Shown here in pieces: positions 33,958-42,073 of a stretch of DNA of 64,000 nt (position 1 is the first letter of the stretch; every line of letters starts with the position of its first letter). Both the position numbers and the translations under genes were made by a program. Below the pieces are notes generated by a model. It was given only the letters and a program-made list of their open reading frames with translations. It was not told the origin of the DNA and did no database searches. Location: NCBI GenBank assembly GCA_029953615.1, contig CP124529.1, forward strand, positions 1,950,998-2,014,997. Reading direction: 5' to 3'. The stretch comes from Pseudomonas putida (GTDB lineage Bacteria > Pseudomonadota > Gammaproteobacteria > Pseudomonadales > Pseudomonadaceae).

Positions 33958-34550
33958 TGAATTTCCAGCAACTCGTATTGGCCAGCCACAACGCCGGCAA
34001 ACTCAAGGAACTCCAGGCCATGCTCGGCGCGTCCGTGCAGCTGCGCTCGATCGGCGAGTTCAGCCAGGTCGAACCGGAAGAAACCGGCCTGTCGTTCGTC
34101 GAGAACGCCATCCTCAAGGCGCGCAACGCCGCACGCATTTCCGGCCTGCCAGCCCTGGCCGACGATTCGGGCCTGGCGGTAGACTTCCTTGGCGGCGCGC
34201 CTGGCATCTACTCGGCGCGCTATGCCGACGGCAAGGGTGACGCGGCGAACAACGCCAAGCTGCTCGAAGCGCTGAAAGACGTGCCTGAAGCCGAGCGCGG
34301 TGCACAGTTCGTCTGCGTCCTGGCGCTGGTGCGTCATGCCGACGACCCGTTGCCGATCCTGTGCGAAGGCCTGTGGCACGGGCGCATCATGTTCGAGGCC
34401 AGTGGCGAGCACGGCTTCGGCTACGACCCGCTGTTCTGGGTACCGGAACGCAACTGCTCCAGCGCCGACCTGGCCCCTGTGGACAAGAACCAGCTCAGCC
34501 ACCGCGCCCGCGCCATGGCCCTGCTGCGCCAACGTCTGGGCCTGGCATGA
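33954..34550 (+). CDS. rdgB: dITP/XTP pyrophosphatase (RdgB/HAM1)
   Basis: A 198-residue nucleotide-pool cleansing enzyme that hydrolyses dITP, ITP and XTP. It starts [20 protein letters not shown] with the SHN..K substrate motif; the metal site lies in [20 protein letters not shown] and [16 protein letters not shown] is near the C-terminus. The start overlaps the previous stop by ATGA, and its stop overlaps the hemW ATG in the same way. Confidence 0.96.
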   Translation: MMNFQQLVLASHNAGKLKELQAMLGASVQLRSIGEFSQVEPEETGLSFVENAILKARNAARISGLPALADDSGLAVDFLGGAPGIYSARYADGKGDAANNAKLLEALKDVPEAERGAQFVCVLALVRHADDPLPILCEGLWHGRIMFEASGEHGFGYDPLFWVPERNCSSADLAPVDKNQLSHRARAMALLRQRLGLA

Positions 34551-35722
34551 TCGAAACGCTGTCCACCCCCGGGGCGGCGGGTTTCACCAGCCTGCCACCG
34601 CTGGCGCTGTATATCCACATACCGTGGTGCGTACGCAAATGCCCTTACTGCGACTTCAACTCCCACGCCGCCGGGCCTGAACTGCCGGAAGACGCCTACG
34701 TCGCCGCCCTGCTGACCGACCTCGACCAGGAGCTGGTCGCAGTGCAAGGCCGGCCGATCAGCTCGATCTTCTTCGGCGGCGGCACCCCCAGCCTGTTCAG
34801 TGCCGACGCCCTTGGCCGATTGCTGCGTGGCGTAGAGCAACGTATCCCGTTTGCGCCGGACATCGAAATCACCCTGGAGGCCAACCCGGGTACGTTCGAG
34901 CAGGACAAGTTCAAGGCCTACCGGCAAACCGGCATCAACCGCCTGTCCATCGGCGTGCAGAGTTTCCAGCCAGCCAAACTGCAGGCGCTGGGTCGTATCC
35001 ACAACGGTGATGAAGCAGTCCGCGCCGCTGGCATGGCACGCGCAGCCGGCTTCGACAACTTCAACATGGACCTGATGCACGGCCTTCCCGACCAGTCGCT
35101 GGACGACGCGCTGGGCGACCTGCGGCAGGCCATCGACCTGGGGCCGACGCACCTGTCGTGGTACCAGCTGACCGTGGAGCCGAACACGGTGTTCTGGAAC
35201 CAGCCGCCCGAGCTGCCCGAGGACGACATCCTCTGGGACATCCAGGAGGCAGGCCAGGCGCTGATGGCCGAACACGGCTTCCGCCAGTACGAAGTCTCGG
35301 CCTATGCCCAGGCGGGGCGCGCCGCACGGCACAATCTCAACTACTGGCGCTTTGGCGACTTCATCGGCATTGGCGCTGGTGCCCACGGCAAGCTGACCTT
35401 CGCCGACGGGCGCATCCTGCGCACCTGGAAGACCCGCCTGCCGAAGGACTACCTGAACCTGGCAAAGCCGTTCAAGGCCGGCGAAAAGCTGCTGCCAGTC
35501 GACGAGCTGCCGTTCGAGTTCCTGATGAACGCCCTGCGCCTGACCGATGGGGTGGAAGCCGAACTGTTTACCCAACGCACCGGTTTGCCGCTGGCACAGC
35601 TGCGCGAGGCACGCCGCGCAGCCGAACAAAAAGGCCTTTTACAGGTCGAACCGGATCGACTGGTGGCCACCCCGAGGGGCCAGTTGTTCCTCAATGACCT
35701 GCTGCAGTATTTCTTGACCTAA
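34547..35722 (+). CDS. hemW: Radical SAM haem chaperone HemW
   Basis: A 391-residue radical SAM protein related to HemN. The [4Fe-4S] cysteines are C28, C32 and C35 in [13 protein letters not shown]. HemW lacks the extra N-terminal residues HemN needs and inserts haem into respiratory proteins rather than oxidising coproporphyrinogen. [10 protein letters not shown] and the C-terminal HemN-type domain ([11 protein letters not shown]) are present. ATG 34547 overlaps the rdgB stop as ATGA. Confidence 0.94.
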   Translation: MIETLSTPGAAGFTSLPPLALYIHIPWCVRKCPYCDFNSHAAGPELPEDAYVAALLTDLDQELVAVQGRPISSIFFGGGTPSLFSADALGRLLRGVEQRIPFAPDIEITLEANPGTFEQDKFKAYRQTGINRLSIGVQSFQPAKLQALGRIHNGDEAVRAAGMARAAGFDNFNMDLMHGLPDQSLDDALGDLRQAIDLGPTHLSWYQLTVEPNTVFWNQPPELPEDDILWDIQEAGQALMAEHGFRQYEVSAYAQAGRAARHNLNYWRFGDFIGIGAGAHGKLTFADGRILRTWKTRLPKDYLNLAKPFKAGEKLLPVDELPFEFLMNALRLTDGVEAELFTQRTGLPLAQLREARRAAEQKGLLQVEPDRLVATPRGQLFLNDLLQYFLT

Positions 35723-35731
35723 GGATGACCC

Positions 35732-36058
35732 ATGGATTTGGTACTTGATCTGCTCGCGACGGTTTCTCGCTGGAGCCGCAGCAACCTGTCGGAGATTTCA
35801 CTGGCCTTGGTAGGCTGCCTGCTGGTGCTGTTCGGCACCGATGTCAAAGCCTGGGCTGAGCAACGCCTGGGCAACCTGGCGGGCGCTCTGCGCGTGCCGT
35901 TCATGGCGCTGATGGTGATGATCGGCAGCGGTGCGGCACTGATCTACGCCACACCGTGGGTGGTGAAGGGGCTGAGCCAGTTCAACAACTACGCGCTGGC
36001 GCCGGTATTGCTGGTGGTGCTGGTGATAATTGGCGTGGTGGCTGATCGGCGGGGCTGA
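35732..36058 (+). CDS. DUF3392 membrane protein
   Basis: A 108-residue protein with about three membrane helices: ISLALVGCLLVLFGTDV, LRVPFMALMVMIGSGAALIY and ALAPVLLVVLVIIGVVA. It matches the DUF3392 family by memory; function unknown. ATG 35732 follows AAGGATGACCC and lies nine bases after the hemW stop, making it the last gene of the metX-hemW run. Confidence 0.82.
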   Translation: MDLVLDLLATVSRWSRSNLSEISLALVGCLLVLFGTDVKAWAEQRLGNLAGALRVPFMALMVMIGSGAALIYATPWVVKGLSQFNNYALAPVLLVVLVIIGVVADRRG

Positions 36059-36082
36059 GCCAATATTCGGGAGTTGCACTTA

Positions 36083-36186
36083 CCCTGTGGGAGCGGGCGT
36101 GTCGAGGCGTCGAACCGCCGCGAACACGGGCGAAGCCCGTGCCATCCACCGAGTCGTCTGCTTCGCGGGCCTGCCCGCTCCCACAG
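36083..36186. repeat. REP pair, family A, left copy interrupted
   Basis: The right copy is intact (CTTCGCGGGCCTGCCCGCTC). The left copy begins CCTGTGGGAGCGGGCGTG but is then interrupted by about 15 extra bases (TCGAGGCGTCGAACC) before the palindrome ends. The interruption replaces the CCC expected from the other family A copies. Confidence 0.85.
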
Positions 36187-36248
36187 ATACCGCGCATGCC
36201 AGGAGATAGTGCAGTTTCTGGGTACGGGCCGGTGCAGGGAATGATTCT

Positions 36249-36276
36249 AAAAGCTGCCCCGGCGAACCAGGGCAGC
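36249..36276 (-). terminator. UUCG-loop terminator of the small ORF
   Basis: On the minus strand, stem GCTGCCCTGG / CCGGGGCAGC with the exceptionally stable TTCG tetraloop is followed by TTTTA. It starts 20 bases after the stop of the 36-residue ORF at 36296-36406 and serves no other visible gene on that strand. Confidence 0.8.
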
Positions 36277-36295
36277 CCTACCACCTGACTAGCCC

Positions 36296-36406
36296 TTAGC
36301 GGGCATCATCGAAGTGGTCGCGCATGAAGTCCCGAACGGTCTTGAGCACAGTCAAGATCCGGATGAACGTCCAAACGCGGCTCAGCGCATCAAGCAAACG
36401 CTTCAT
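36296..36406 (-). CDS. Small 36-residue hypothetical protein
   Basis: The ORF reads MKRLLDALSRVWTFIRILTV, then LKTVRDFMRDHFDDAR. The middle is hydrophobic/amphipathic (VWTFIRILTVLKTV), flanked by basic and then acidic ends. A textbook GGAGG lies nine bases before the ATG at 36406, and a UUCG-loop terminator begins 20 bases after the TAA. Both signals together make it a likely real gene despite its size. No family is recognised. It could be a membrane-associated small protein or a type I toxin-like peptide; neither is shown. Confidence 0.6.
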   Translation of the reverse strand: MKRLLDALSRVWTFIRILTVLKTVRDFMRDHFDDAR

Positions 36407-36474
36407 ATGCCTTGGCCTCCGTGTTGGCGGGCCAATCTTCCAGCATCTAACCGGCGCTTCGATGCCTTCGAAAA

Positions 36475-36496
36475 CCGTGTGGAGGTTTTCGGTGAA
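36475..36496 (+). repeat. 22-bp direct repeat, copy 1
   Basis: CCGTGTGGAGGTTTTCGGTG plus two further A bases, identical to positions 36731-36752. Here it is part of a perfect hairpin CGAAAACC / GGTTTTCG (36469-36491) that exposes GTGTGGA in the loop, a form resembling an Rsm/Csr binding site. Confidence 0.75.
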
Positions 36497-36624
36497 GTGG
36501 CCAGGTTAATGGCCCTTCAAAGTCAGTTGCCGGCATGGTTCTCAGGCCATGTCGAAGGGGCCGGAAAGCAGAATTCTTCTCCTACCCGGCCCATCACCGA
36601 TCAAATCCACACAGGAGCAGCGCG

Positions 36625-36657
36625 ATGATACTTGGGATGTGTTCGCAAAACTGTTAA
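36625..36657 (+). CDS. Ten-codon micro-ORF (doubtful)
   Basis: ATG at 36625 encodes MILGMCSQNC and stop, with AGGAG seven bases upstream. It lies 70 bases before the small-RNA promoter. The Shine-Dalgarno match is the only support. Confidence 0.2.
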   Translation: MILGMCSQNC

Positions 36658-36694
36658 CCGCTCCGACACACGTAATGCTGGATATTTCGGAGCA

Positions 36695-36723
36695 TTGACG
36701 CTCCCTGTCAGCCTACTTATGAT
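36695..36723 (+). promoter_or_regulatory. Sigma-70 promoter of the candidate small RNA
   Basis: TTGACG at 36695-36700 and TATGAT at 36718-36723, with a spacing of exactly 17 bases. This is the best -35/-10 pair noticed in the window. The predicted start is near A36730, and no protein-coding gene follows on this strand. Confidence 0.75.
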
Positions 36724-36730
36724 CTTTCTA

Positions 36731-36752
36731 CCGTGTGGAGGTTTTCGGTGAA
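36731..36752 (+). repeat. 22-bp direct repeat, copy 2
   Basis: Identical to 36475-36496 but without the upstream GAAAACC arm; instead its 3' end forms the CGGTG/CACCG hairpin at the 5' part of the candidate small RNA. Confidence 0.75.
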
Positions 36753-36790
36753 ACACCGAGCGAAGGATACTCAGTCCTGTCGCTCAAAAG

Positions 36791-36820
36791 AAAACCGCCT
36801 TTCTCAAGGCGGTTTTTTTT
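36791..36820. terminator. Terminator after the candidate small RNA
   Basis: A perfect 11-bp stem AAAACCGCCTT / AAGGCGGTTTT with loop TCTC, followed by eight T on the plus strand. On the minus strand it gives TTTTCTTTT and can also end the trmB transcript. Confidence 0.93.
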
Positions 36821-36869
36821 CGCCTGCATTTCTGCAGGCATCAGCACATCGAAAGGCCGTATCAGCCGA

Positions 36870-37592
36870 TCAATCCACCTTCTCGAACTTCAAGTCCCAA
36901 ACGCCATGCCCCAGCCGTTCGCCGCGGCGTTCGAACTTGGTGATCGGGCGCTCTTCCGGGCGCGGCACGTAAGTGCCGTCGGCCGCACGGTTGCGATAGC
37001 CAGGGGCAGCGCTCATCACTTCCAGCATGTACTCGGCATACGGCTCCCAGTCGGTAGCCATGTGGAACACGCCACCGGGCTTGAGCTTGCGTCGTACCAG
37101 TTCGGCGAACTCCAGCTGGACGATGCGGCGCTTGTGGTGGCGCGCCTTGTGCCATGGGTCGGGGAAGAACAGCATCAGGCGGTCGAGGCTGTTGTCCGCC
37201 ACGCAGCGGTTCAGCACTTCTATGGCATCGCAGTCATACACCCGCAGGTTCTTCAGGCCTTGGGTCAAAACGCCGTTGAGCAGCGCTCCAACACCCGGGC
37301 GGTGTACTTCCACACCGATGAAGTCCTGCTCAGGCGCGGCAGCTGCCATTTCCAGCAGGGAATGGCCCATGCCGAAACCGATCTCCAGGGTGCGCGGCGC
37401 CGAACGGCCAAACACCTGGTCGTAGTCCACCGGGCTGTCGGCCAGCGGCAGAATGTACAGCGGGCCACCCTGCTCCAGGCCACGTTGCTGGCCTTCGGTC
37501 ATGCGCCCGGCACGCATCACGAAACTCTTGATGCGGCGGTGCGGGCGGGCTTCGCCGTCGGGGGTGATCGGCGTATCGTGCGATTCAGTCAT
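36870..37592 (-). CDS. trmB: tRNA (guanine-N7-)-methyltransferase
   Basis: A 240-residue SAM-dependent enzyme making m7G46 in tRNA. The SAM motif is [15 protein letters not shown]; the family hallmark [16 protein letters not shown] is present, and the tail [17 protein letters not shown] carries the T-x-F-E-R motif. ATG 37592 begins [13 protein letters not shown]. It lies nine bases after thiG on the same strand and is the last gene of thiS-thiG-trmB. Confidence 0.95.
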   Translation of the reverse strand: MTESHDTPITPDGEARPHRRIKSFVMRAGRMTEGQQRGLEQGGPLYILPLADSPVDYDQVFGRSAPRTLEIGFGMGHSLLEMAAAAPEQDFIGVEVHRPGVGALLNGVLTQGLKNLRVYDCDAIEVLNRCVADNSLDRLMLFFPDPWHKARHHKRRIVQLEFAELVRRKLKPGGVFHMATDWEPYAEYMLEVMSAAPGYRNRAADGTYVPRPEERPITKFERRGERLGHGVWDLKFEKVD

Positions 37593-37601
37593 CAGGGGCT
37601 C

Positions 37602-38396
37602 TTACTTGATCAGACCATCCAGCGGCGAAGAGGCGCTGGCATAGAGTTTCTTCGGCATACGACCGGCCAGGTAGGCCATGCGACCGGCGACGATGGCGTG
37701 CTTCATGGCCTCGGCCATCAGCACCGGCTGCTGGGCGTGGGCAATGGCCGAGTTCATCAGCACCGCTTCGCAGCCCATTTCCATGGCGATGGTGGCATCG
37801 GACGCGGTACCCACGCCGGCATCGACCAGCACCGGCACCTTGGACTCTTCCAGGATGATCTGCAGGTTGTAGGGGTTGCAGATACCCAGGCCGGTACCGA
37901 TCAGGCCTGCCAGCGGCATGACCGCGATGCAGCCGGCTTCGGCCAGCTGACGGGCGATGATCGGGTCGTCACTGGTGTAGACCATCACGTCGAAACCGTC
38001 CTTGACCAGCACTTCGGCAGCCTTGAGGGTTTCGATCACGTTGGGGAAAAGGGTTTTCTGGTCGGCCAGCACTTCCAGCTTGACCAGGTTGTGGCCATCC
38101 AGCAGTTCGCGGGCCAGGCGGCAGGTGCGCACGGCTTCGACCGCGTCGTAGCAGCCAGCGGTGTTCGGCAGGATGGTGTAGCGGTCTGGCGGCAGCACAT
38201 CGAGCAGGTTCGGCTCGCCCGGGTTCTGACCGATGTTGGTGCGGCGCACGGCAACGGTGACGATCTCGGCACCCGAGGCCTCGATGGCCAGGCGGGTTTC
38301 TTCCATGTCACGGTATTTGCCGGTGCCGACCAGCAGGCGCGACTGGAAGGTACGCCCGGCCAGGGTGAAGGGCTTGTCGCTACGAACGTTGCTCAT
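37602..38396 (-). CDS. thiG: Thiazole synthase
   Basis: A 264-residue TIM-barrel enzyme that builds the thiazole phosphate of thiamine from DXP, dehydroglycine and ThiS-thiocarboxylate. It starts [41 protein letters not shown] (with the lysine forming the DXP imine) and [20 protein letters not shown] are visible. Fifty-three bases separate it from thiS. Confidence 0.96.
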   Translation of the reverse strand: MSNVRSDKPFTLAGRTFQSRLLVGTGKYRDMEETRLAIEASGAEIVTVAVRRTNIGQNPGEPNLLDVLPPDRYTILPNTAGCYDAVEAVRTCRLARELLDGHNLVKLEVLADQKTLFPNVIETLKAAEVLVKDGFDVMVYTSDDPIIARQLAEAGCIAVMPLAGLIGTGLGICNPYNLQIILEESKVPVLVDAGVGTASDATIAMEMGCEAVLMNSAIAHAQQPVLMAEAMKHAIVAGRMAYLAGRMPKKLYASASSPLDGLIK

Positions 38397-38449
38397 GGTT
38401 GTTCCTCGGGAAAAGGTTGCTGGGCTTGCAGGTGAATCGCCGGCCGGAA

Positions 38450-38650
38450 TCAGCCGCCACCGATAGCGTGGACCACCTCGACCTGGTCGCCGTCGTTCAG
38501 CAGCGTGCTGTCGTGCTGGCTACGCGGCACGATATCCAGGTTCAGTTCCACCGCGACGCGGCGCCCGGTCAGCTCCAGGCGGGCCAGCAGGGCCGCGACG
38601 CTTTCGCCAGCGGGCAATTCGTAAGGTTCACCGTTCAGTTGAATGCGCAT
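38450..38650 (-). CDS. thiS: Sulfur carrier protein ThiS
   Basis: A 66-residue ubiquitin-fold sulfur carrier with the required C-terminal VVHAIGGG, whose final glycine is thiocarboxylated. It starts [18 protein letters not shown]; a GTG two codons upstream is possible. A TAGAAT on the minus strand at 38683-38688 may be the promoter -10 of thiS-thiG-trmB. No TPP riboswitch was recognised in the short leader. Confidence 0.93.
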   Translation of the reverse strand: MRIQLNGEPYELPAGESVAALLARLELTGRRVAVELNLDIVPRSQHDSTLLNDGDQVEVVHAIGGG

Positions 38651-38752
38651 GCGCACGGCCACCATTGTTCTTTGGGGCCCGCATTCTAGCGCCGAACCGC
38701 CCTGCAACCCAAGGGCGCTGCACGCCATTAGTCGCGATTGTGGACTACCCGG

Positions 38753-39124
38753 TCAGCCCAGCCGCCAGGCTGCCAGGCCCAGGCACAACCAGCCGGCCAG
38801 GAAGCACAGGCCGCCAAGCGGGGTGATGATGCCAAGCTTGCCCAGGCCGCTGAGGGTCAGCAGGTACAGGCTACCGGAGAACAGCACTATACCCAGGGCA
38901 AACAGGCCGCCGGCCCAGCCGACCAGGCGCCCTGGCAGGTGCACCGAGAGCACGGCGACGGCGAAGATCGCCAGGGCATGCACCAACTGGTAGGTCACGC
39001 CGGTCTGGAAGATCGCCAGGTAGTCGGCCGTCAGTCGGCTTTTCAGGCCGTGGGCGGCGAACGCGCCCAGGGCGACACCGGTGAAGCCGAAAAAGGCGGC
39101 AAGCATCAGGAAGCTGCGAAGCAT
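38753..39124 (-). CDS. DUF423 membrane protein (YgdD family)
   Basis: A 123-residue protein with four membrane helices: FLMLAAFFGFTGVALGAFAA, QLVHALAIFAVAVLSVH, LFALGIVLFSGSLYLLTL and GLCFLAGWLCLGLAAW. The conserved GAFAAHGLK and GSLYLLTLSG motifs identify DUF423; function unknown. AAGGAG is well spaced before the ATG at 39124. Divergent from mtgA. Confidence 0.88.
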   Translation of the reverse strand: MLRSFLMLAAFFGFTGVALGAFAAHGLKSRLTADYLAIFQTGVTYQLVHALAIFAVAVLSVHLPGRLVGWAGGLFALGIVLFSGSLYLLTLSGLGKLGIITPLGGLCFLAGWLCLGLAAWRLG

Positions 39125-39149
39125 GGGACGACTCCTTGGATCGGGTCTG

Positions 39150-39155
39150 TATAAT
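39150..39155 (+). promoter_or_regulatory. Consensus -10 element of mtgA
   Basis: Perfect TATAAT 34 bases before the mtgA start; no convincing -35 hexamer is visible. Confidence 0.5.
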
Positions 39156-39188
39156 GGCCCCTTCCACCCGTACGGCCAAGCCATCGCC

Positions 39189-39899
39189 ATGCTGCCAACC
39201 CTTCTCCGCCGCCTCTCCCGCGCCCTGCTCTGGTTCGCTGCCGGCAGCATCGTGCTGGTGCTGGTGTTCCGCTGGGTGCCACCACCCGGTACCGCGCTGA
39301 TGGTCGAGCGCAAGGTGCAGTCCTGGGTGAATGGCGAGCCGATCGACCTGCAACGCGACTGGGAGCCGTGGGAGAACATCTCCGACGACCTCAAGGTCGC
39401 GGTTATCGCTGGCGAAGACCAGAAGTTTGCCAGCCACTGGGGCTTCGACATCCCGGCTATCCAGGCAGCGCTGGCCTACAACGAGCGCGGCGGCAGCATT
39501 CGCGGTGCCAGCACCCTGACCCAGCAAGTGGCCAAGAACCTGTTCCTGTGGTCCGGGCGCAGCTGGTTCCGCAAAGGGCTGGAGGCCTGGTTCACCGCGT
39601 TGATCGAGCTGTTCTGGTCGAAGGAGCGGATTCTCGAGGTCTACCTGAACAGCGCCGAATGGGGCAAGGGTGTGTTTGGCGCCCAGGCGGCAGCGCGCTA
39701 TCACTTTGGCGTCGATGCCAGCCGGCTTAACCGCCAGCAGGCGGCACAATTGGCCGCCGTGCTGCCCAGCCCGATCAAGTGGAGTGCCAGCCGGCCGAGT
39801 GCCTACGTGGCCAGCCGGGCCGGCTGGATTCGTCGGCAGATGAGCCAGCTGGGCGGGCCCAGCTATCTGATGCAGCTCGACACTTCGCGCAAGCTTTGA
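39189..39899 (+). CDS. mtgA: Monofunctional peptidoglycan transglycosylase
   Basis: A 236-residue GT51 glycosyltransferase anchored by one N-terminal helix (ALLWFAAGSIVLVLVFRW). The catalytic glutamate is E76 in AGEDQKFASHWGFD; GASTLTQQVAKNLFLW and ILEVYLNSAEWG are the other GT51 motifs. It polymerises lipid II without cross-linking. ATG 39189 begins MLPTLLRRLSRALL, the family start; upstream codons run through the promoter. Confidence 0.95.
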   Translation: MLPTLLRRLSRALLWFAAGSIVLVLVFRWVPPPGTALMVERKVQSWVNGEPIDLQRDWEPWENISDDLKVAVIAGEDQKFASHWGFDIPAIQAALAYNERGGSIRGASTLTQQVAKNLFLWSGRSWFRKGLEAWFTALIELFWSKERILEVYLNSAEWGKGVFGAQAAARYHFGVDASRLNRQQAAQLAAVLPSPIKWSASRPSAYVASRAGWIRRQMSQLGGPSYLMQLDTSRKL

Positions 39900-39906
39900 G
39901 CCTCTT

Positions 39907-40010
39907 GGGGCTGCTGCGCAGCCCTTTCGCGACACAAGGCCGCTCCTACAAGGGATCGCGGTCTCCTGTAGGAGCGGCCTTGTGTCGCGAAAGGGCCGCA
40001 AAGCGGCCCC
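39907..40010. repeat. REP pair, family B
   Basis: Inverted family B units (TTTCGCGACACAAGGCCGCT and its reverse complement) flank a short spacer and are bordered by GGGGCTGCTGCGCAGCCC and GGGCCGCAAAGCGGCCCC, which are themselves palindromes. Confidence 0.9.
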
Positions 40011-40026
40011 AAAATCCAACAGGCAA

Positions 40027-40065
40027 CAAAAAAGCCGCCAACCCTATCCAGGCCAGCGGCTTTCT
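40027..40065 (-). terminator. Terminator of rpoH
   Basis: On the minus strand AAAGCCGC and GCGGCTTT arms enclose a partly paired loop and are followed by six T, starting 18 bases after the rpoH stop. Confidence 0.8.
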
Positions 40066-40082
40066 TTGCAGCCAAGGCTTGA

Positions 40083-40938
40083 TCAGGCCGCGATCAGCGC
40101 CTTGACCTTGTTCATCGCATTCTTCTCAAGCTGGCGAATCCGCTCGGCCGAAACGCTGTACTTGTCCGCCAGCTCATGCAATGTGGCCTTCTCTTCTGCC
40201 AACCAGCGCTGGTAGAGAATGTCGCGGCTACGTTCGTCCAGCCCTTGCAGTGCTTCGTGCAGGTTGCTGGTGGAGTTGTCGCTCCAGTCGGCATCTTCCA
40301 GCTGCACCGCCGGGTCGTAACGGTGGTCTTCGAGGTAATGCGCAGGCGACTGGAAGGCACTGTCGTCGTCAGCTTCCGCTGCCGGGTCGAAGGCCATGTC
40401 CTGGCCGCTGAGGCGGCTTTCCATCTCGCGTACTTCACGCGGTTCCACGCCCAGGCTTTCCGCCAACGCGGTGCACTTCGTCGTTGTTCAGCCAGGCCAG
40501 ACGCTTCTTCTGGCTGCGCAGGTTGAAGAACAGCTTGCGCTGGGCCTTGGTGGTGGCCACCTTGACGATGCGCCAGTTGCGCAGGATGAACTCGTGGATC
40601 TCTGCTTTGATCCAGTGCACGGCGAACGACACCAGGCGCACGCCCATTTCAGGGTTGAAGCGCTTGACGGCTTTCATCAACCCGACGTTGCCTTCCTGGA
40701 TCAGGTCGGCCTGAGCCAGCCCGTAGCCGGCATAGCTACGGGCGATATGTACGACGAAACGCAGGTGGGCCATCACCATTTGACGAGCGGCCTCGACATC
40801 CTGCTCATAATAGAGACGCTCGCCCAGATCACGCTCCTGCTCGACCGTCAGCAGCGGGATGCTGTTGACCGTGTGCACGTAGGCTTCCAGGTTCGCACCG
40901 GGTACCAGGGCATAGGCAGGTTGCAACGATGTGGTCAT
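40083..40938 (-). pseudogene. rpoH: RNA polymerase sigma-32 factor RpoH, frame broken by one extra base
   Basis: Heat-shock sigma factor. Residues 1-158 (from [20 protein letters not shown]) contain regions 1.2, 2 ([27 protein letters not shown]) and the RpoH box [10 protein letters not shown], then reach DEVHRV and shift to an early stop. The next frame resumes at [16 protein letters not shown] and runs through region 4 to AMNKVKALIAA. Removing one G near 40463-40464 (minus-strand GTTGGCGGAA to GTTGCGGAA) restores a 284-residue protein, the normal length. GGAGG lies seven bases before ATG 40938. Because RpoH is needed for normal growth, an assembly error is more likely than a true pseudogene. 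Confidence 0.9.
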
Positions 40939-41049
40939 TCAAGAACCTCCGACTTACAGAACTCACGCCTTGTGGGCGCTGCCAACATTGACCTGGAACG
41001 ACGGTACAAGTTCCATGGTGAAGAATTTGTCAATGCTGGCAGGTAAAAA

Positions 41050-42073
41050 CTATCGCGGCGCCAGCTCGTTCAAATGGCGGGCCACTGCGATCCATGCACC
41101 GATATACCCCAACAGCACCGCTCCGATCAAGAGCGACAGACCATCGGACGCCGGCACCCCGCCCAGGGCGAAGTCGCTGCCGTACAGCCCGGAAAGCCCT
41201 ACCACCGCCTCGTTCAGCCAGTTCAGGCCAAACGCCAGGATGCCCCATGCGATCACCCCCGCGCCCAGGCCATACAGCGCGCCCATGTACAGGAAAGGCC
41301 GGCGTACGTAGGCATCGGTGCCACCGACCAGCTTGATCACTTCGATCTCGGTACGGCGGTTTTCAATGTGTAGACGAATTGTGTTACCGATTACTAACAG
41401 CAGGGCAGAAATCAGCATCACGGCCAGGCCGAAGACAAAGCGGTCACCCAGCTTGAGGATGGCCGTCCAGGCGCTCGACCCACACCAGGTCGAGCTGCGC
41501 CACTTCCACCCGCGGCAGCTCCGACAGGCGCTGACGCAAGGCTTCCAGGGCCGGCTTGTCGACCTCGGTCGGGGTTACCACCACCACGCCAGGCAGCGGG
41601 TTGTCAGGCAGTTCACGCAGGGCTTCGCCCAGGCCTGACTGCTGCTGGAACTCCTCCAGCGCCTGCTCGCGGCTGACATACTGCGCGTCGGCCACACCGG
41701 GCATGCCCTTGATCTCGTCGCGCAGCGCCTCGCCTTCGCGGCTGCCGGCATCAAGTTTGAGGTACAGCGAGATCTGCGCGGCGCGCTGCCACGAGCCACC
41801 AAGCTTTTCAACGTTCTTCAGCAGCAACGACAGGCCCATGGGCATGCTCAGCGCCACGGCCATCACCAGGCAGGTGAAGAAGCTGCCGATCGGCTGCTTG
41901 CCCAGCCGGCGCAGGCTGTCGGCCATGCTGGCACGGTGGCTTTCCAGCCAGGCATGCAGCAGCGTGCGGAAATCCGGGCCATCATCGTCGTCGTGCTTTT
42001 TCTTCGCCGGTTGCGGGTCGGCCGGTTTCGGCGCAACCCGCTCGGAAACCTTCGGCGTACGTGTAGTGCTCAT
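41050..42073 (-). pseudogene. ftsX: Cell division protein FtsX, frame broken by one extra base
   Basis: Inner-membrane partner of FtsE that activates septal amidases. The first frame gives a basic/acidic N-tail, helix 1 (SFFTCLVMAVALSMPMGLSL) and the periplasmic domain up to VWVERLDGHPQAG and stop. The correct continuation, starting at about LTAILKLGDRF and reaching MLISALLLVIGNTIRLHIEN and the last three helices, is in the next frame. Dropping one G near 41467-41468 restores a 340-residue protein. The start overlaps the ftsE stop as ATGA. FtsX is normally important for division, so sequencing error is suspected. Confidence 0.9.

Larger units (their letters stand above)
36730..36820 (+). ncRNA. 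Candidate small RNA, about 91 nt
   Basis: Transcription from the promoter at 36695-36723 would start near 36730 and end at the terminator at 36791-36820. The predicted RNA has a hairpin CGGTG-AAA-CACCG (36746-36758), a second hairpin with arms GAGCGA / TCGCTC and an inner AGGA / TCCT pair (36758-36785), and then the terminator. The 5' end is the second copy of a 22-bp repeat containing GUGUGGAGG. Two GGA motifs could bind an Rsm/Csr protein (inference). The terminator may also serve trmB from the other side. Confidence 0.65.

Noticed and set aside
36733-36972. A 79-codon frame (starting MWRFSVKHRAKDTQ) over the candidate small RNA
   Set aside because: It runs through the perfect terminator and into trmB on the opposite strand, has a GTG start with no spaced ribosome site, and shows no domain.
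38651-38752. TPP riboswitch in front of thiS
   Set aside because: The spacer is only about 100 bases and none of the conserved TPP-box sequence was seen; a -10-like TAGAAT fits a simple promoter.
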